Part shown: positions 50,635-59,134 of the stretch, in pieces
How the letters are laid out: the number at the start of each line of letters is the position of its first letter
Numbering within the stretch: the stretch's first letter is position 1
Assembly (NCBI GenBank): GCA_947504725.1
Contig: CANNHN010000002.1
Span: 186,001 to 250,000 of the forward strand
Direction of reading: 5' to 3'
Length of the DNA stretch: 64,000 nucleotides
Source: Bacteroidota bacterium
Lineage (GTDB): Bacteria > Bacteroidota > Bacteroidia > 2-12-FULL-35-15
Translations under genes and position numbers: made by a program
The notes under the pieces: generated by a model
What the model was told of the DNA's origin: nothing
What the model saw: only the letters and a program-made list of their open reading frames with translations
Database searches by the model: none

Positions 50635-53600
50635 CTATTTATGACCTAATAATTGAAGATATCCTTTTGCATCAAATTGTTTTCCATTGATTGTTTCTGC
50701 TTTTACAATATAGAAATAAGTTCCGTCAGTTGAATCTCCACCATCCCAACTCTTAGTAATGTCATTTGATTCAAAAACTTTACTTCCCCAACGATTGAAA
50801 ATTGAAATAGAGAATGTTTTTATTCCATTTGCAGAAATCACAAAGAAATCATTGTTCCCATCTCCATTAGGTGTAAATACGTTCGGAATATCTAGATCAC
50901 AATCTAGTATAACATCTACAACAACTGTGTCTACCGTTACAAATCCACAAGCATCAATCACTACAACTTGATAAATATTTGTAGTTGGCACCGATGGATT
51001 AACTAGTGCAGAAGGGGAGTTTGAATTTTGAATAGAATCTCCTGCAAATCCAGAAATGATTGACCAAGAATAACTATTGTTGCCAAAACCACCGCTGCTA
51101 GAAGATGCAAGGTTAAAGGGTGAGCCTACACAAACTTCTTGATTCGCTCCGGCATTCACGCTTAGTGGAGATACAATAGGAATAAAAACGGTAACGCTAT
51201 CTATCCCTGCACCTGAAGCGCACTGACTTGTTCCCGAAACCGTATATGTTGTTGTAACAAAGGGGCTTGCTGTTGGGTTTGCAATTAATGGGTTAGACAA
51301 TGTTCCAGCTGGCGACCAAACAAATTGTGTTGCACCTGTTGCATTTAAATTTGTAGGAGCTCCCGGACAAATTGTATCATTAAGTCCAGCATCAACTGAA
51401 AGAGAAGTAACGTTTGCAAGAACATCAACAAAAGCCGTATCTAAACATCCGCTTGTTGTATCTGTAACAATTACATAATAGGTTGTTGTTCCATTTGGAG
51501 GTGTTGCTCCAGTTGTTTGTGCTGTTGTGTTAAATACTCCCCCAATAGATGGGGCCCAAGAATAACTGTAAACGCTAGAATCAGGAGCCGCTCCACAATA
51601 TTGGAAACGAATGTTTGGTCGGTTACTAATTGCAGTTGCAAAACCTAAATCTGGACACATAGGTGATGAGTCGCTTAGATTATATAAACATGAAACAAAA
51701 GGTGTTACAGTGTATGGCGAAATACAGCTTGTCGTATAATTTGGGAAAGGAGGTCCTTCATTAAAACAAATTTCAACAATTAAGTTTGAAATTCCGTCCC
51801 ACTCATAAGCAACATCAAATGGGTGTGCGTTCCATCCCGTTGCAACTGTAAAGTTCTTAGGTGTATATACATTTGATAAACCCGTAACCCATGTGGTAAG
51901 CGCATTTAAACTTGTACAACCCATATTGATTGTATACTGGTGATACAAAGTAATACCACTTATTGTTACAACATTAAACTCAATCTGATCTATTTTTCCT
52001 CCTGTAATACCTGCTGACGTTAATTCAGATGCCAAGAATAACATTTGGTGTTTTCCTGAAGTATACCAGTTTGCATAAGGTGCTGGCCATGTTGTAGAAG
52101 TATTTGTTGCAGTTCCTGTTCCAACTTGCGCTACTAATGATGCCGAACATCCAATTGGATTTGTTCCACAAACAGAAGGAACACTCGCTCCGAAAGTAAC
52201 ACCAAGGTTAACAGTATCTCCAACACAAATAATAGAATCTGAAACATAAGAGACTGGATTTGGAGGATAGCTCGCATTAATTACAATGGTTGCTGTATCT
52301 GTTTTAACACAACCCAATGGGCTTGTGATTTGAACATAATACGTATATGTTCCAGGACTAGTAATTGTAGCCGTTGGATTAGAAATAGTAGGGTTATCCA
52401 AATATGTTGATGGGGACCAAACATAAGTATATGTTCCCGCTGGCGAAGATGTTGCGTCAAACTCAATTGGCTGTAATAAACAAGATGTAGATGCGCTTTG
52501 TACAGTTGTTAACGTAAAATCTGCAACTACTGTAATTGTTATTGTATCTCTGTTTACACACGTTCCGCTTAGGTCACTCACAACTTCATAGGTTGTTGTT
52601 GATACTGGTGATGCAATTGGATTATCACATGGATTGCAAGAAAAATTTGTTCCGACAACCATAGCCGGACCAGATAAAACACTCCAGTTAAATACGCTTC
52701 CACCAGTCCCTGCAAGCGTAGCCGTTTGAGTTCCACAAATGATTTGATCTCCACCACCCAATGTCCTTGGGTTTACATTCACATCATAAACAAACGTTTG
52801 TTGCCCCATAACAGGACAAGCACCATCATTTACTGTTACGCTAAAGGTTGTGTTGGTTCCTGCAGTTCCCCCTGGCGCTGTCCAGCTAATAACAACTGTA
52901 AGCGGATTTGTTCCAGTAAAAGTAATTGTTGCTCCTGGCAACACAGTTAAAATATTTGAAATAATAGACAATGAATCACCTGCATCTGAATCCGTATATA
53001 TTGCTGTAAATGTGAAATTGGCTCCTTCACACATTTCTATTTCGTATGGCCCAGGAGAAACTGCCGTTCCTGTTAATCCTGTTATTGCTCCAGCCAATGG
53101 TGCAGGATCTGGAACTTGGTTTGTACAAGATTGAACAATAAATTGAATGTCGCGCATAACAGTTCCTATAAGGTTTCCTGATGCATCGTATTCTTGCACC
53201 AAGACGACCACAACAAAATTGCCGAGCACCAAAGGCGTAAACGTAAGCAACCCGGTAGCTGGATCAATAACAATTCCCGGAATTGGCGCAATTGCAGTAT
53301 ATCCTGCAGTATATCCAAGTAATGCTCCCCCTACTCCCATTGCATTAATCAAAGAAAAATATAATGAATCTCCATCCGCTTCAACCACACCATAGTTGTA
53401 GTTTACTAACTGTCCTTGACATACATAAGGAATTGGTTGAGAAGTAAAATAAGGAGAGTTGTTACACGAATCTGTTACGCTATTTAATGTCGCTTGGATG
53501 TAAGACGACTGACCTGCAGGAGTAAGAAGGTTAATAATTGCGCCATTTCTACAACAAACTTCCCAGTCCAATGTCCAAGTATCACATGGCGGAGCAAGTG

Positions 53601-53949
53601 TAATTATTCCTGTGAAATTAAAAACCCACATTCCAGGAAGTGTTCCACCGCTACAAGTGCTGTTTCCAATTTGTGCAGGACATAATTGAGAAATTTCTGT
53701 TCCACCAGGATTGGTAACAGTAAGATTTACTGTTGTGCTTCCACCACAAGTGCTTGTAGCAGTTATCATTTGCGATGCTCCAGGGTCGAAACCCAAACAG
53801 TCAACAAACAAATTTAAGTTCAACATATATTGGTTTCCACCTAAACAAGTATAGCTTAAATCTCCACCAGCAATGTGAGATGCTTTTATTGTATTTGTAA
53901 ATACAATTGATGTAAAGAAAAAAAGGATGAAGGTGATTTTTTTTGTCAT
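50635..53949 (-). CDS. Secreted protein with T9SS type B (gliding-motility-associated) C-terminal domain
   Basis: 1104 residues. Signal peptide (TIKASHIAGGDLSYTC follows it), then repeated Ig/PKD-like modules with multiple cysteine pairs, for example CEGANFTFTAIYTDSDAGDSL, ATSSPAGTYTYVWSPSTYL, and SWAPSIGGVFNTTAQTTG. The last 85 residues are the CHU_C/gliding-motility-associated domain: NVFTPNGDGNNDFFVISANG, FSISIFNRWGSKVFES, WDGGDSTDGTYFYIV, ending LQLLGHK. That is the type B T9SS signal, so it is predicted as a large surface protein. The start follows a good minus-strand promoter at 54026-53996. Confidence 0.93.
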   Translation of the reverse strand: MTKKITFILFFFTSIVFTNTIKASHIAGGDLSYTCLGGNQYMLNLNLFVDCLGFDPGASQMITATSTCGGSTTVNLTVTNPGGTEISQLCPAQIGNSTCSGGTLPGMWVFNFTGIITLAPPCDTWTLDWEVCCRNGAIINLLTPAGQSSYIQATLNSVTDSCNNSPYFTSQPIPYVCQGQLVNYNYGVVEADGDSLYFSLINAMGVGGALLGYTAGYTAIAPIPGIVIDPATGLLTFTPLVLGNFVVVVLVQEYDASGNLIGTVMRDIQFIVQSCTNQVPDPAPLAGAITGLTGTAVSPGPYEIEMCEGANFTFTAIYTDSDAGDSLSIISNILTVLPGATITFTGTNPLTVVISWTAPGGTAGTNTTFSVTVNDGACPVMGQQTFVYDVNVNPRTLGGGDQIICGTQTATLAGTGGSVFNWSVLSGPAMVVGTNFSCNPCDNPIASPVSTTTYEVVSDLSGTCVNRDTITITVVADFTLTTVQSASTSCLLQPIEFDATSSPAGTYTYVWSPSTYLDNPTISNPTATITSPGTYTYYVQITSPLGCVKTDTATIVINASYPPNPVSYVSDSIICVGDTVNLGVTFGASVPSVCGTNPIGCSASLVAQVGTGTATNTSTTWPAPYANWYTSGKHQMLFLASELTSAGITGGKIDQIEFNVVTISGITLYHQYTINMGCTSLNALTTWVTGLSNVYTPKNFTVATGWNAHPFDVAYEWDGISNLIVEICFNEGPPFPNYTTSCISPYTVTPFVSCLYNLSDSSPMCPDLGFATAISNRPNIRFQYCGAAPDSSVYSYSWAPSIGGVFNTTAQTTGATPPNGTTTYYVIVTDTTSGCLDTAFVDVLANVTSLSVDAGLNDTICPGAPTNLNATGATQFVWSPAGTLSNPLIANPTASPFVTTTYTVSGTSQCASGAGIDSVTVFIPIVSPLSVNAGANQEVCVGSPFNLASSSSGGFGNNSYSWSIISGFAGDSIQNSNSPSALVNPSVPTTNIYQVVVIDACGFVTVDTVVVDVILDCDLDIPNVFTPNGDGNNDFFVISANGIKTFSISIFNRWGSKVFESNDITKSWDGGDSTDGTYFYIVKAETINGKQFDAKGYLQLLGHK

Positions 53950-53995
53950 TTCTATGTTTTTAATATTTTAATAATAACAATCTCTAACGTTTTCG

Positions 53996-54026
53996 CAAAA
54001 ATACAAAAAACAAAAACGGTATCAAA
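53996..54026 (-). promoter_or_regulatory. Promoter of the 1104-residue cargo gene
   Basis: On the minus strand TTTG (54026-54023), a 19-base spacer and TATTTTTG (54003-53996). The -33 box overlaps the first arm of the terminator hairpin at 54012-54051. Confidence 0.6.
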
Positions 54027-54051
54027 ACCATAAGTTGGCTGATACCTTTTT
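54012..54051 (-). terminator. Terminator downstream of the ECF sigma operon
   Basis: AAAAACGGTATCA and TGATACCTTTTTG pair around a 15-base loop. It is 180 bases past the stop of the PKD protein at 54231. The bases between hold no ORF of note. Confidence 0.65.
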
Positions 54052-54230
54052 GTTTTAATTCCTATTGGAGTAGCAACAGGTTTCAAAATATTTTAAAAAT
54101 TGGAGACACCGGAAACAAAAATCATGTATGTAGTGGTGGTAGAGCTAAAAACAGGATTAATATTTTTAAGTTTGTTTTTGCTTGACGTTGGACCAAGCTC
54201 AACTAAACCCTTCCCGATGCCCCAATTTTA

Positions 54231-55193
54231 TTATCTTTTTAAAATGATTTTACCGCTTTGTTCGTATTTTTTACTGTCTTTTCCTTCGGCTTTTTGTATG
54301 TAATAATACTCGCCTTCTTTAACTGGCTTTCCTTTTAAATTCGTTCCATCCCATTTAGCAGCTAAGCTTCCTGATTGATAAACGATCATTTTGTTTTTGT
54401 CAAACACAACAACCGTTTGATTTATCAAATTCTCTGCATTGAAACCAAAATAATCTCTTAGCCCATCTCCGTTTGGAGAAAAGTCTCCAGAAGCAGAACG
54501 AACGGATGAGTTTTCTTTTGCCGTTACTTCAATCTTTATACTATCGGATGAAGCCTTACCATCAGCAGAAATCGAAGTTAAAACAACGGTATAAATTCCT
54601 GGCTCGTCATAATAATGAGGCGGGTTTGTTCCTGTTTCTTTTTTGCCATCACCAAAATCCCACTTATTTGTTTTTCCAATTCCATTATTCATAAAATTAA
54701 CAACAAGCCCCGCTTGTCCACCAATTGGGCTTGCAGAGATGTCTGCAACGGCTTGTTCTGAATACTCTCTAATTACAGAGTTTATTTTGTCGTTTGTAAT
54801 TGTAAGTGTGTTTTGAGGCTCATCAATCTTTTTAACAACAGGCTCGGAAACAATCTCTTTGTTTTCTGGAGTTAAAAATGTTTTGATTTCGTCTACAGTC
54901 GGTTTAACTGTTTCTGCAACAACTTTCGGTTTTCCCGTTTCTTTAGTCGCTGGCTTGTTTGTTTTTGTTCCTGTTCCGTTCATTACAAATACGGTTGCAA
55001 TAACAGCTGCTGCAGAAGAAACGATTGATATAACCGCGCTTGAGCCCATTTTATTAAGAAGCATTTTTCCTAACAAGCCTAAGCTTGCTCCTTTTAAAGC
55101 TGTTTGAACGTTCTTCCAAACACTTGGATTAACGTCAGCTTCAAAATTCTCAAATGAATCTTTAAATAAATCTTCTAAATTGTCTTTCTTCAT
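54231..55193 (-). CDS. Anti-sigma-like membrane protein with PKD and gliding-motility-type C-terminal domain
   Basis: 320 residues. The first 45 residues (NLEDLFKDSFENFEADVNPSVWKNV) look like the cytoplasmic part of ECF partner proteins in Bacteroidota. A membrane helix at about 53-71 follows (AVISIVSSAAAVIATVFVM), then a charged linker, a PKD domain at about 148-232 with WDFGDGKKETGTNPPHYYDEPGIYTV, and a terminal domain at about 238-320 (GDFSPNGDGLRDYFGF, VVVFDKNKMIVYQSG, KWDGTNLKGKPVKEGEYYYI) related to the type B domain of the neighbouring cargo. Its start is two bases from the sigma stop. Probably holds the sigma factor at the membrane and senses an envelope signal; this is inference. Confidence 0.85.
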   Translation of the reverse strand: MKKDNLEDLFKDSFENFEADVNPSVWKNVQTALKGASLGLLGKMLLNKMGSSAVISIVSSAAAVIATVFVMNGTGTKTNKPATKETGKPKVVAETVKPTVDEIKTFLTPENKEIVSEPVVKKIDEPQNTLTITNDKINSVIREYSEQAVADISASPIGGQAGLVVNFMNNGIGKTNKWDFGDGKKETGTNPPHYYDEPGIYTVVLTSISADGKASSDSIKIEVTAKENSSVRSASGDFSPNGDGLRDYFGFNAENLINQTVVVFDKNKMIVYQSGSLAAKWDGTNLKGKPVKEGEYYYIQKAEGKDSKKYEQSGKIILKR

Positions 55194-55195
55194 AA

Positions 55196-55726
55196 TTAAT
55201 CCTTATCTATTGGAATGATTTTCTGTAAATGTGCCTTTGCTCTTGAATACTGCGATTTTGAAGTGCCTTCTGCTATGTTAAGCATTTCTCCAATCTCTTT
55301 ATGTGAATAACCCTCAATTGCATAAAGGTTAAATACTGTTTTAAATCCTACTGGCAACGTTTGTATAATCTTTAACAAATCCTTCGCTGCAAAGCTGTCA
55401 TTTTGATATATATCAGACGGGAGCATAAACTCTACACTATCCAGTTCAATATTTTGTTTTAATTTTTTGTTTTTACGAATATTGGTAAGTGCTGTATTTA
55501 CCATAATCTTTCTAACCCAACCTTCTAAAGAACCCGTCCCTTTAAAGGACTCAATATTTTCAAAAATGCTGATAAATCCGTTTTGTACAACATCCTCTGC
55601 TTCCTCTGAACTATCACAATATCGTAGGCAAACACCCATCATCTTGCGAGAGAACTTTTCGTACAAGTTTTTCTGAGCAATTGCATTCTTATCGATGCAC
55701 CCTTTTACTATTTGCTCATCAGTCAT
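55196..55726 (-). CDS. ECF-type RNA polymerase sigma factor
   Basis: 176 residues, sigma-70 group 4. Region 2 includes NLYEKFSRKMMGVCLRYCDSSEEAEDVVQNGFISIFENI; region 4 includes LPVGFKTVFNLYAIEGYSHKEIGEMLNIAEGTSKSQYSRAK, with the helix-turn-helix KEIGEMLNIAEGTSKSQ. It forms a two-gene operon with the PKD membrane protein, and faces RNase R on the other side. Minus-strand CAACTTTG at 55761-55754, a one-mismatch -7 box, lies 27 bases upstream of the ATG. Confidence 0.94.
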   Translation of the reverse strand: MTDEQIVKGCIDKNAIAQKNLYEKFSRKMMGVCLRYCDSSEEAEDVVQNGFISIFENIESFKGTGSLEGWVRKIMVNTALTNIRKNKKLKQNIELDSVEFMLPSDIYQNDSFAAKDLLKIIQTLPVGFKTVFNLYAIEGYSHKEIGEMLNIAEGTSKSQYSRAKAHLQKIIPIDKD

Positions 55727-55807
55727 AATCGATTTCTGTTGTATAGATGCAAAGTTGCATTATTTGGTTGCACGGATAAAGTTTTTTTTAGTTTTTATCA
55801 ACAAATC

Positions 55808-55838
55808 TTTCTTTATCCATAAATCCATAGCACTTTTG
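55808..55838 (+). promoter_or_regulatory. Possible promoter of the RNase R gene
   Basis: TTTC at 55808, a 19-base spacer and CACTTTTG at 55831-55838, each one mismatch from consensus. The box ends four bases before the ATG at 55843. Confidence 0.35.
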
Positions 55839-55842
55839 GGGT

Positions 55843-58254
55843 ATGGCTAAGAAGTTTCAAAGCAAAACGCAGGGAAAGAAAAAGAGCTTTTTTTTCGAAG
55901 AAATACTCAAGGTATTGTCTGCCAACCGTAACAAGTCCCTCAATTACAAGCAGATAGCTGCTGAATTAAAAATTACAGATTTTGCACAAAGGCAATTAAT
56001 CAACGTAATTTTAGAAGAATTAAAGAACAATGGTTCTGTTATAGAGCCAGAAAGAGGGAAATTTAAAATCAAAAGCGTTGAAATTTACATTACGGGCAAA
56101 GTGGACATGACTTCCACTGGTAGCGCTTATATAGTATCGGATGACACCGAAAAAGACGTAGTTGTTTCTCCTAAGAAAACGCTCAATGCAATGCATGGCG
56201 ATATTGTTAAGGTTCGAGTATTTCCTCAAGGTAAAGGGAAACAAGAAGGGGAAATTGTGGAAGTACTAGAACGAAATAAGACTGAGTTTGTGGGAACCAT
56301 ACAGGTTTCGCCAAAATTTGCCTTTTTAGTGCCGAGTAACAATAAAATACATGTAGATATCTATATTCCTATAGAAAAGCTAAATGGAGCAAAAGATGGA
56401 CAAAAAGCAATTGCCAGAATTGTAGAGTGGCCGAAAAATGGGGTAAATCCTATTGGTGAAATTAAATCGGTATTGGGCGATGTAGGCGAAAACAACACCG
56501 AAATGCATGCTATTTTAGCCGAATATGGTCTTCCATATGAGTTTCCGAAAGATGTGGAACGTGCTGCAGATCTTATTCCAATTATAATTACAGAAGAAGA
56601 AATTTCAAAAAGACGGGATTTTAGAGAAATAACAACATTTACAATTGATCCTGTTGATGCAAAAGATTTTGATGATGCTCTATCTATCCAAAAATTAAAA
56701 AACGGTAACTGGGAAATTGGAGTCCACATTGCCGATGTAAGTCATTACGTTAAACCAGATTCGATGATAGACAAGGAAGCAATTTCGCGTGCTACATCTG
56801 TTTACCTTGTGGATAGGGTTGTTCCTATGCTTCCAGAAGTTTTATCAAACAACGTTTGTTCGCTTCGACCGAATGAAGAAAAATTGTGTTTCTCTTCTGT
56901 GTTTGAGATGACAGACGATGCAGAGGTGGTTGCTGAATGGTTTGGAAGAACAATTATTAATTCCGACAGGCGCTTTACTTACGAAGAGGCACAGCTAGTA
57001 ATAGAAACAGAAGAAGGCGATTTTAAAGAAGAAATTTTAACGCTGGATCGACTTGCAAAAACATTGCGCTCAAATCGTTTTAAAAAAGGAAGTATCGCTT
57101 TCGAAAAAATGGAAGTAAAATTTCATTTGGATGAAGTTGGAAATCCGACTGGAGTGTTTTTTAAAGTCGCCAAAGATTCCAATCAGCTGATTGAAGATTT
57201 TATGCTTTTGGCAAACAGAAAAGTTGCGGAATTTGTTGGAAAGAAAAAACAAGAAGGCAAGAAGCAAGAACAAAAAACAACAGAGTCCCAAAGGCCTTTT
57301 GTATATCGTATTCACGATAAGCCCAATCCAGATAAGTTGCAAAACTTCTCGGAATTTGTGGCGAAGTTTGGTTATAAACTAAACGTAAACAACATCAATA
57401 CGGTTGCCGATTCAATGAATAATTTATTGAAAGAGGTAAACCAGAAAAAAGAATCCGGAATGATTGAAATGCTTGCTATTCGTACAATGGCGAAGGCGGT
57501 ATATACCACAAAAAATATTGGACACTACGGATTAGGATTTGATTATTACACGCACTTCACTTCTCCTATCAGAAGATATCCGGATGTAATGGTGCATCGT
57601 TTGTTGCAACATTATTTAGATGGAGGAAAAAATCCAGATATCGATAAGCTAGAAGAACAATGCAAGCACTCTTCAGAAATGGAGAAACTTGCAGCTGATG
57701 CGGAGCGCTCCTCTATAAAGTATAAACAAGTACAATACTTAACAGATAAAATCGGACAAGAGTTTGATGGTGTAATTTCAGGTGTTACGGAATGGGGAAT
57801 ATTTGTGGAAATTATAGAAAATCATTGTGAAGGAATGGTCCGATTACGCGAATTGCGTGACGATGCTTATTATTTTGATGAAGATAATTATTGTTTACGT
57901 GGACGAAAATTTGGAAAAGTATTAACGCTTGGAGATACCGTTAGAATTGAGATTAAGCGTGCCGACTTAGTAAAAAAACAATTGGATTTTGCATTGGTGG
58001 AGGTGTTGGAAGATTCAAATAAGAAACAAGAATCAAGAAACAAGAATCAAGATAGAGAACAAAATGGTCCTCGATCAAAACGCGAACAACACAAAGCGAA
58101 AAGCAAAAATTTTAAAGATGAAATGAAGTCGGCAACGGAGAAGAACAGACAAAATAAAAATGTTTCTGACACTGATAACATGCCTGCGGAACCTAAGCCA
58201 CAAAAGCCTTCTACTGGAAATCAGTTTTTGGATGAATGGGGATTTGAGGTATAG
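55843..58254 (+). CDS. rnr: Ribonuclease R
   Basis: 3'-5' processive exoribonuclease, 803 residues. In order: an N-terminal winged-helix domain (about 15-75), two cold-shock domains (about 85-235), the RNB catalytic domain (about 265-590) with TIDPVDAKDFDDALSIQ holding the metal-binding aspartates, and an S1 domain (about 640-725, GQEFDGVISGVTEWGIFVEI). A lysine/glutamine-rich insertion at about 463-486 (GKKKQEGKKQEQKTTESQ) interrupts the RNB domain, and a tail from 724 on is low-complexity and charged, partly encoded by a DNA repeat of AAGAAACAAGAATC type at 58020-58050. It is the only gene of its unit. Confidence 0.95.
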   Translation: MAKKFQSKTQGKKKSFFFEEILKVLSANRNKSLNYKQIAAELKITDFAQRQLINVILEELKNNGSVIEPERGKFKIKSVEIYITGKVDMTSTGSAYIVSDDTEKDVVVSPKKTLNAMHGDIVKVRVFPQGKGKQEGEIVEVLERNKTEFVGTIQVSPKFAFLVPSNNKIHVDIYIPIEKLNGAKDGQKAIARIVEWPKNGVNPIGEIKSVLGDVGENNTEMHAILAEYGLPYEFPKDVERAADLIPIIITEEEISKRRDFREITTFTIDPVDAKDFDDALSIQKLKNGNWEIGVHIADVSHYVKPDSMIDKEAISRATSVYLVDRVVPMLPEVLSNNVCSLRPNEEKLCFSSVFEMTDDAEVVAEWFGRTIINSDRRFTYEEAQLVIETEEGDFKEEILTLDRLAKTLRSNRFKKGSIAFEKMEVKFHLDEVGNPTGVFFKVAKDSNQLIEDFMLLANRKVAEFVGKKKQEGKKQEQKTTESQRPFVYRIHDKPNPDKLQNFSEFVAKFGYKLNVNNINTVADSMNNLLKEVNQKKESGMIEMLAIRTMAKAVYTTKNIGHYGLGFDYYTHFTSPIRRYPDVMVHRLLQHYLDGGKNPDIDKLEEQCKHSSEMEKLAADAERSSIKYKQVQYLTDKIGQEFDGVISGVTEWGIFVEIIENHCEGMVRLRELRDDAYYFDEDNYCLRGRKFGKVLTLGDTVRIEIKRADLVKKQLDFALVEVLEDSNKKQESRNKNQDREQNGPRSKREQHKAKSKNFKDEMKSATEKNRQNKNVSDTDNMPAEPKPQKPSTGNQFLDEWGFEV

Positions 58255-58255
58255 G

Positions 58256-58375
58256 CACCACAGATTACACAGATTTTCACAGATTAAAAATAAAAACGCC
58301 ACCTCATCGGTGGCGTTTTGCATAAACAAAAATATCTAAAAAATTATCTGTGTAAATCTGTGTAATCTGTGGTTA
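58256..58375. repeat. Family C inverted repeat enclosing a terminator
   Basis: ACCACAGATTACACAGATTTTCACAGATT (58257-58285) is mirrored by TCTGTGTAAATCTGTGTAATCTGTGG (58347-58373). Between them is the RNase R terminator at 58293-58319. The full element fills the gap between two convergent genes. Confidence 0.75.
58293..58319. terminator. Bidirectional terminator after RNase R
   Basis: AAAACGCCACC and GGTGGCGTTTT pair around a five-base loop. It lies between the convergent RNase R and LytTR genes. Confidence 0.88.
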
Positions 58376-58380
58376 AACCC

Positions 58381-59133
58381 CTAGATCATATTCAACCTCT
58401 TCGCCAAATCATCTTTGTAAGAACCACCAATTGGAATTAGTTTTTTGTCTTCTTCCAAAATTAAATTCGGTTGTTCAATAGCAACAATCTTATCAATACG
58501 AACAATAAAAGAACGGTGAACTCGAATAAAATCGCTAGCAGGCAATTTTTTCTCAATGTCTTTCATTGTACTGTGAATGGTATAACGAGCAGCATTTGTG
58601 TTAATTACAACGTAATCTTTTAATGCTTCAACAAAATAAATATCGCTTGTTTTTACTTTTACCAAACGAGAATTTGATTTAACAAAAATGATGTCTTTTG
58701 ATTCTTTGTTTTCTACGATTGAGTACAAGAAATCTCTTTCTTTTTTTACATCCGTTTCTTTCTTGTGCTTGTAAATAGCCATTTCAATAGAAGTATGTAA
58801 ATCAATTTCTTTGAAAGGCTTAATAATATATCCGTATGGTTCCGAAACTTTTGCTTTGCTTAAGGTGCTTTCGTCAGCATAAGCCGTTAAATAAATAATT
58901 GGAATATTGTATTTCTCACGAATTTGTCCAGCAGCTTCAATTCCGCTCATATCACCCTTTAGCATGATATCCATCAAAACCAAATCAGGTTTTGTTTCTT
59001 CAGCAGTTTTAATCGCGTCTTCACCAGTTGAACACATTCCAACGACCGTGTATCCTAGTTTTTTAAGACTGTGTTGAATATCTTTTGCTACAATGCTTTC
59101 GTCTTCAACTATAAGGATGTTTGTTTTTGACAT
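58381..59133 (-). CDS. LytTR-family response regulator
   Basis: 250 residues. The receiver domain (about 4-125) has the acidic pair DE at 11-12, phospho-acceptor Asp55 in LVLMDIMLKGDMSG, and Lys105 in YIIKPF. A linker of about 25 residues follows, and the LytTR DNA-binding domain (about 150-250) has FVKSNSRLVKVKTSDIYFVEALKDYV and FIRVHRSFIVRIDKIVAIE. It is the last gene of an operon with the sensor kinase, one base apart, so they are a cognate pair. Confidence 0.94.
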   Translation of the reverse strand: MSKTNILIVEDESIVAKDIQHSLKKLGYTVVGMCSTGEDAIKTAEETKPDLVLMDIMLKGDMSGIEAAGQIREKYNIPIIYLTAYADESTLSKAKVSEPYGYIIKPFKEIDLHTSIEMAIYKHKKETDVKKERDFLYSIVENKESKDIIFVKSNSRLVKVKTSDIYFVEALKDYVVINTNAARYTIHSTMKDIEKKLPASDFIRVHRSFIVRIDKIVAIEQPNLILEEDKKLIPIGGSYKDDLAKRLNMI

Positions 59134-59134
59134 T

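Noticed and set aside
54100-54303. 67-codon plus-strand ORF near the end of the PKD protein
   Set aside because: Overlaps the 3' end of a convincing gene on the other strand and has no supporting features.
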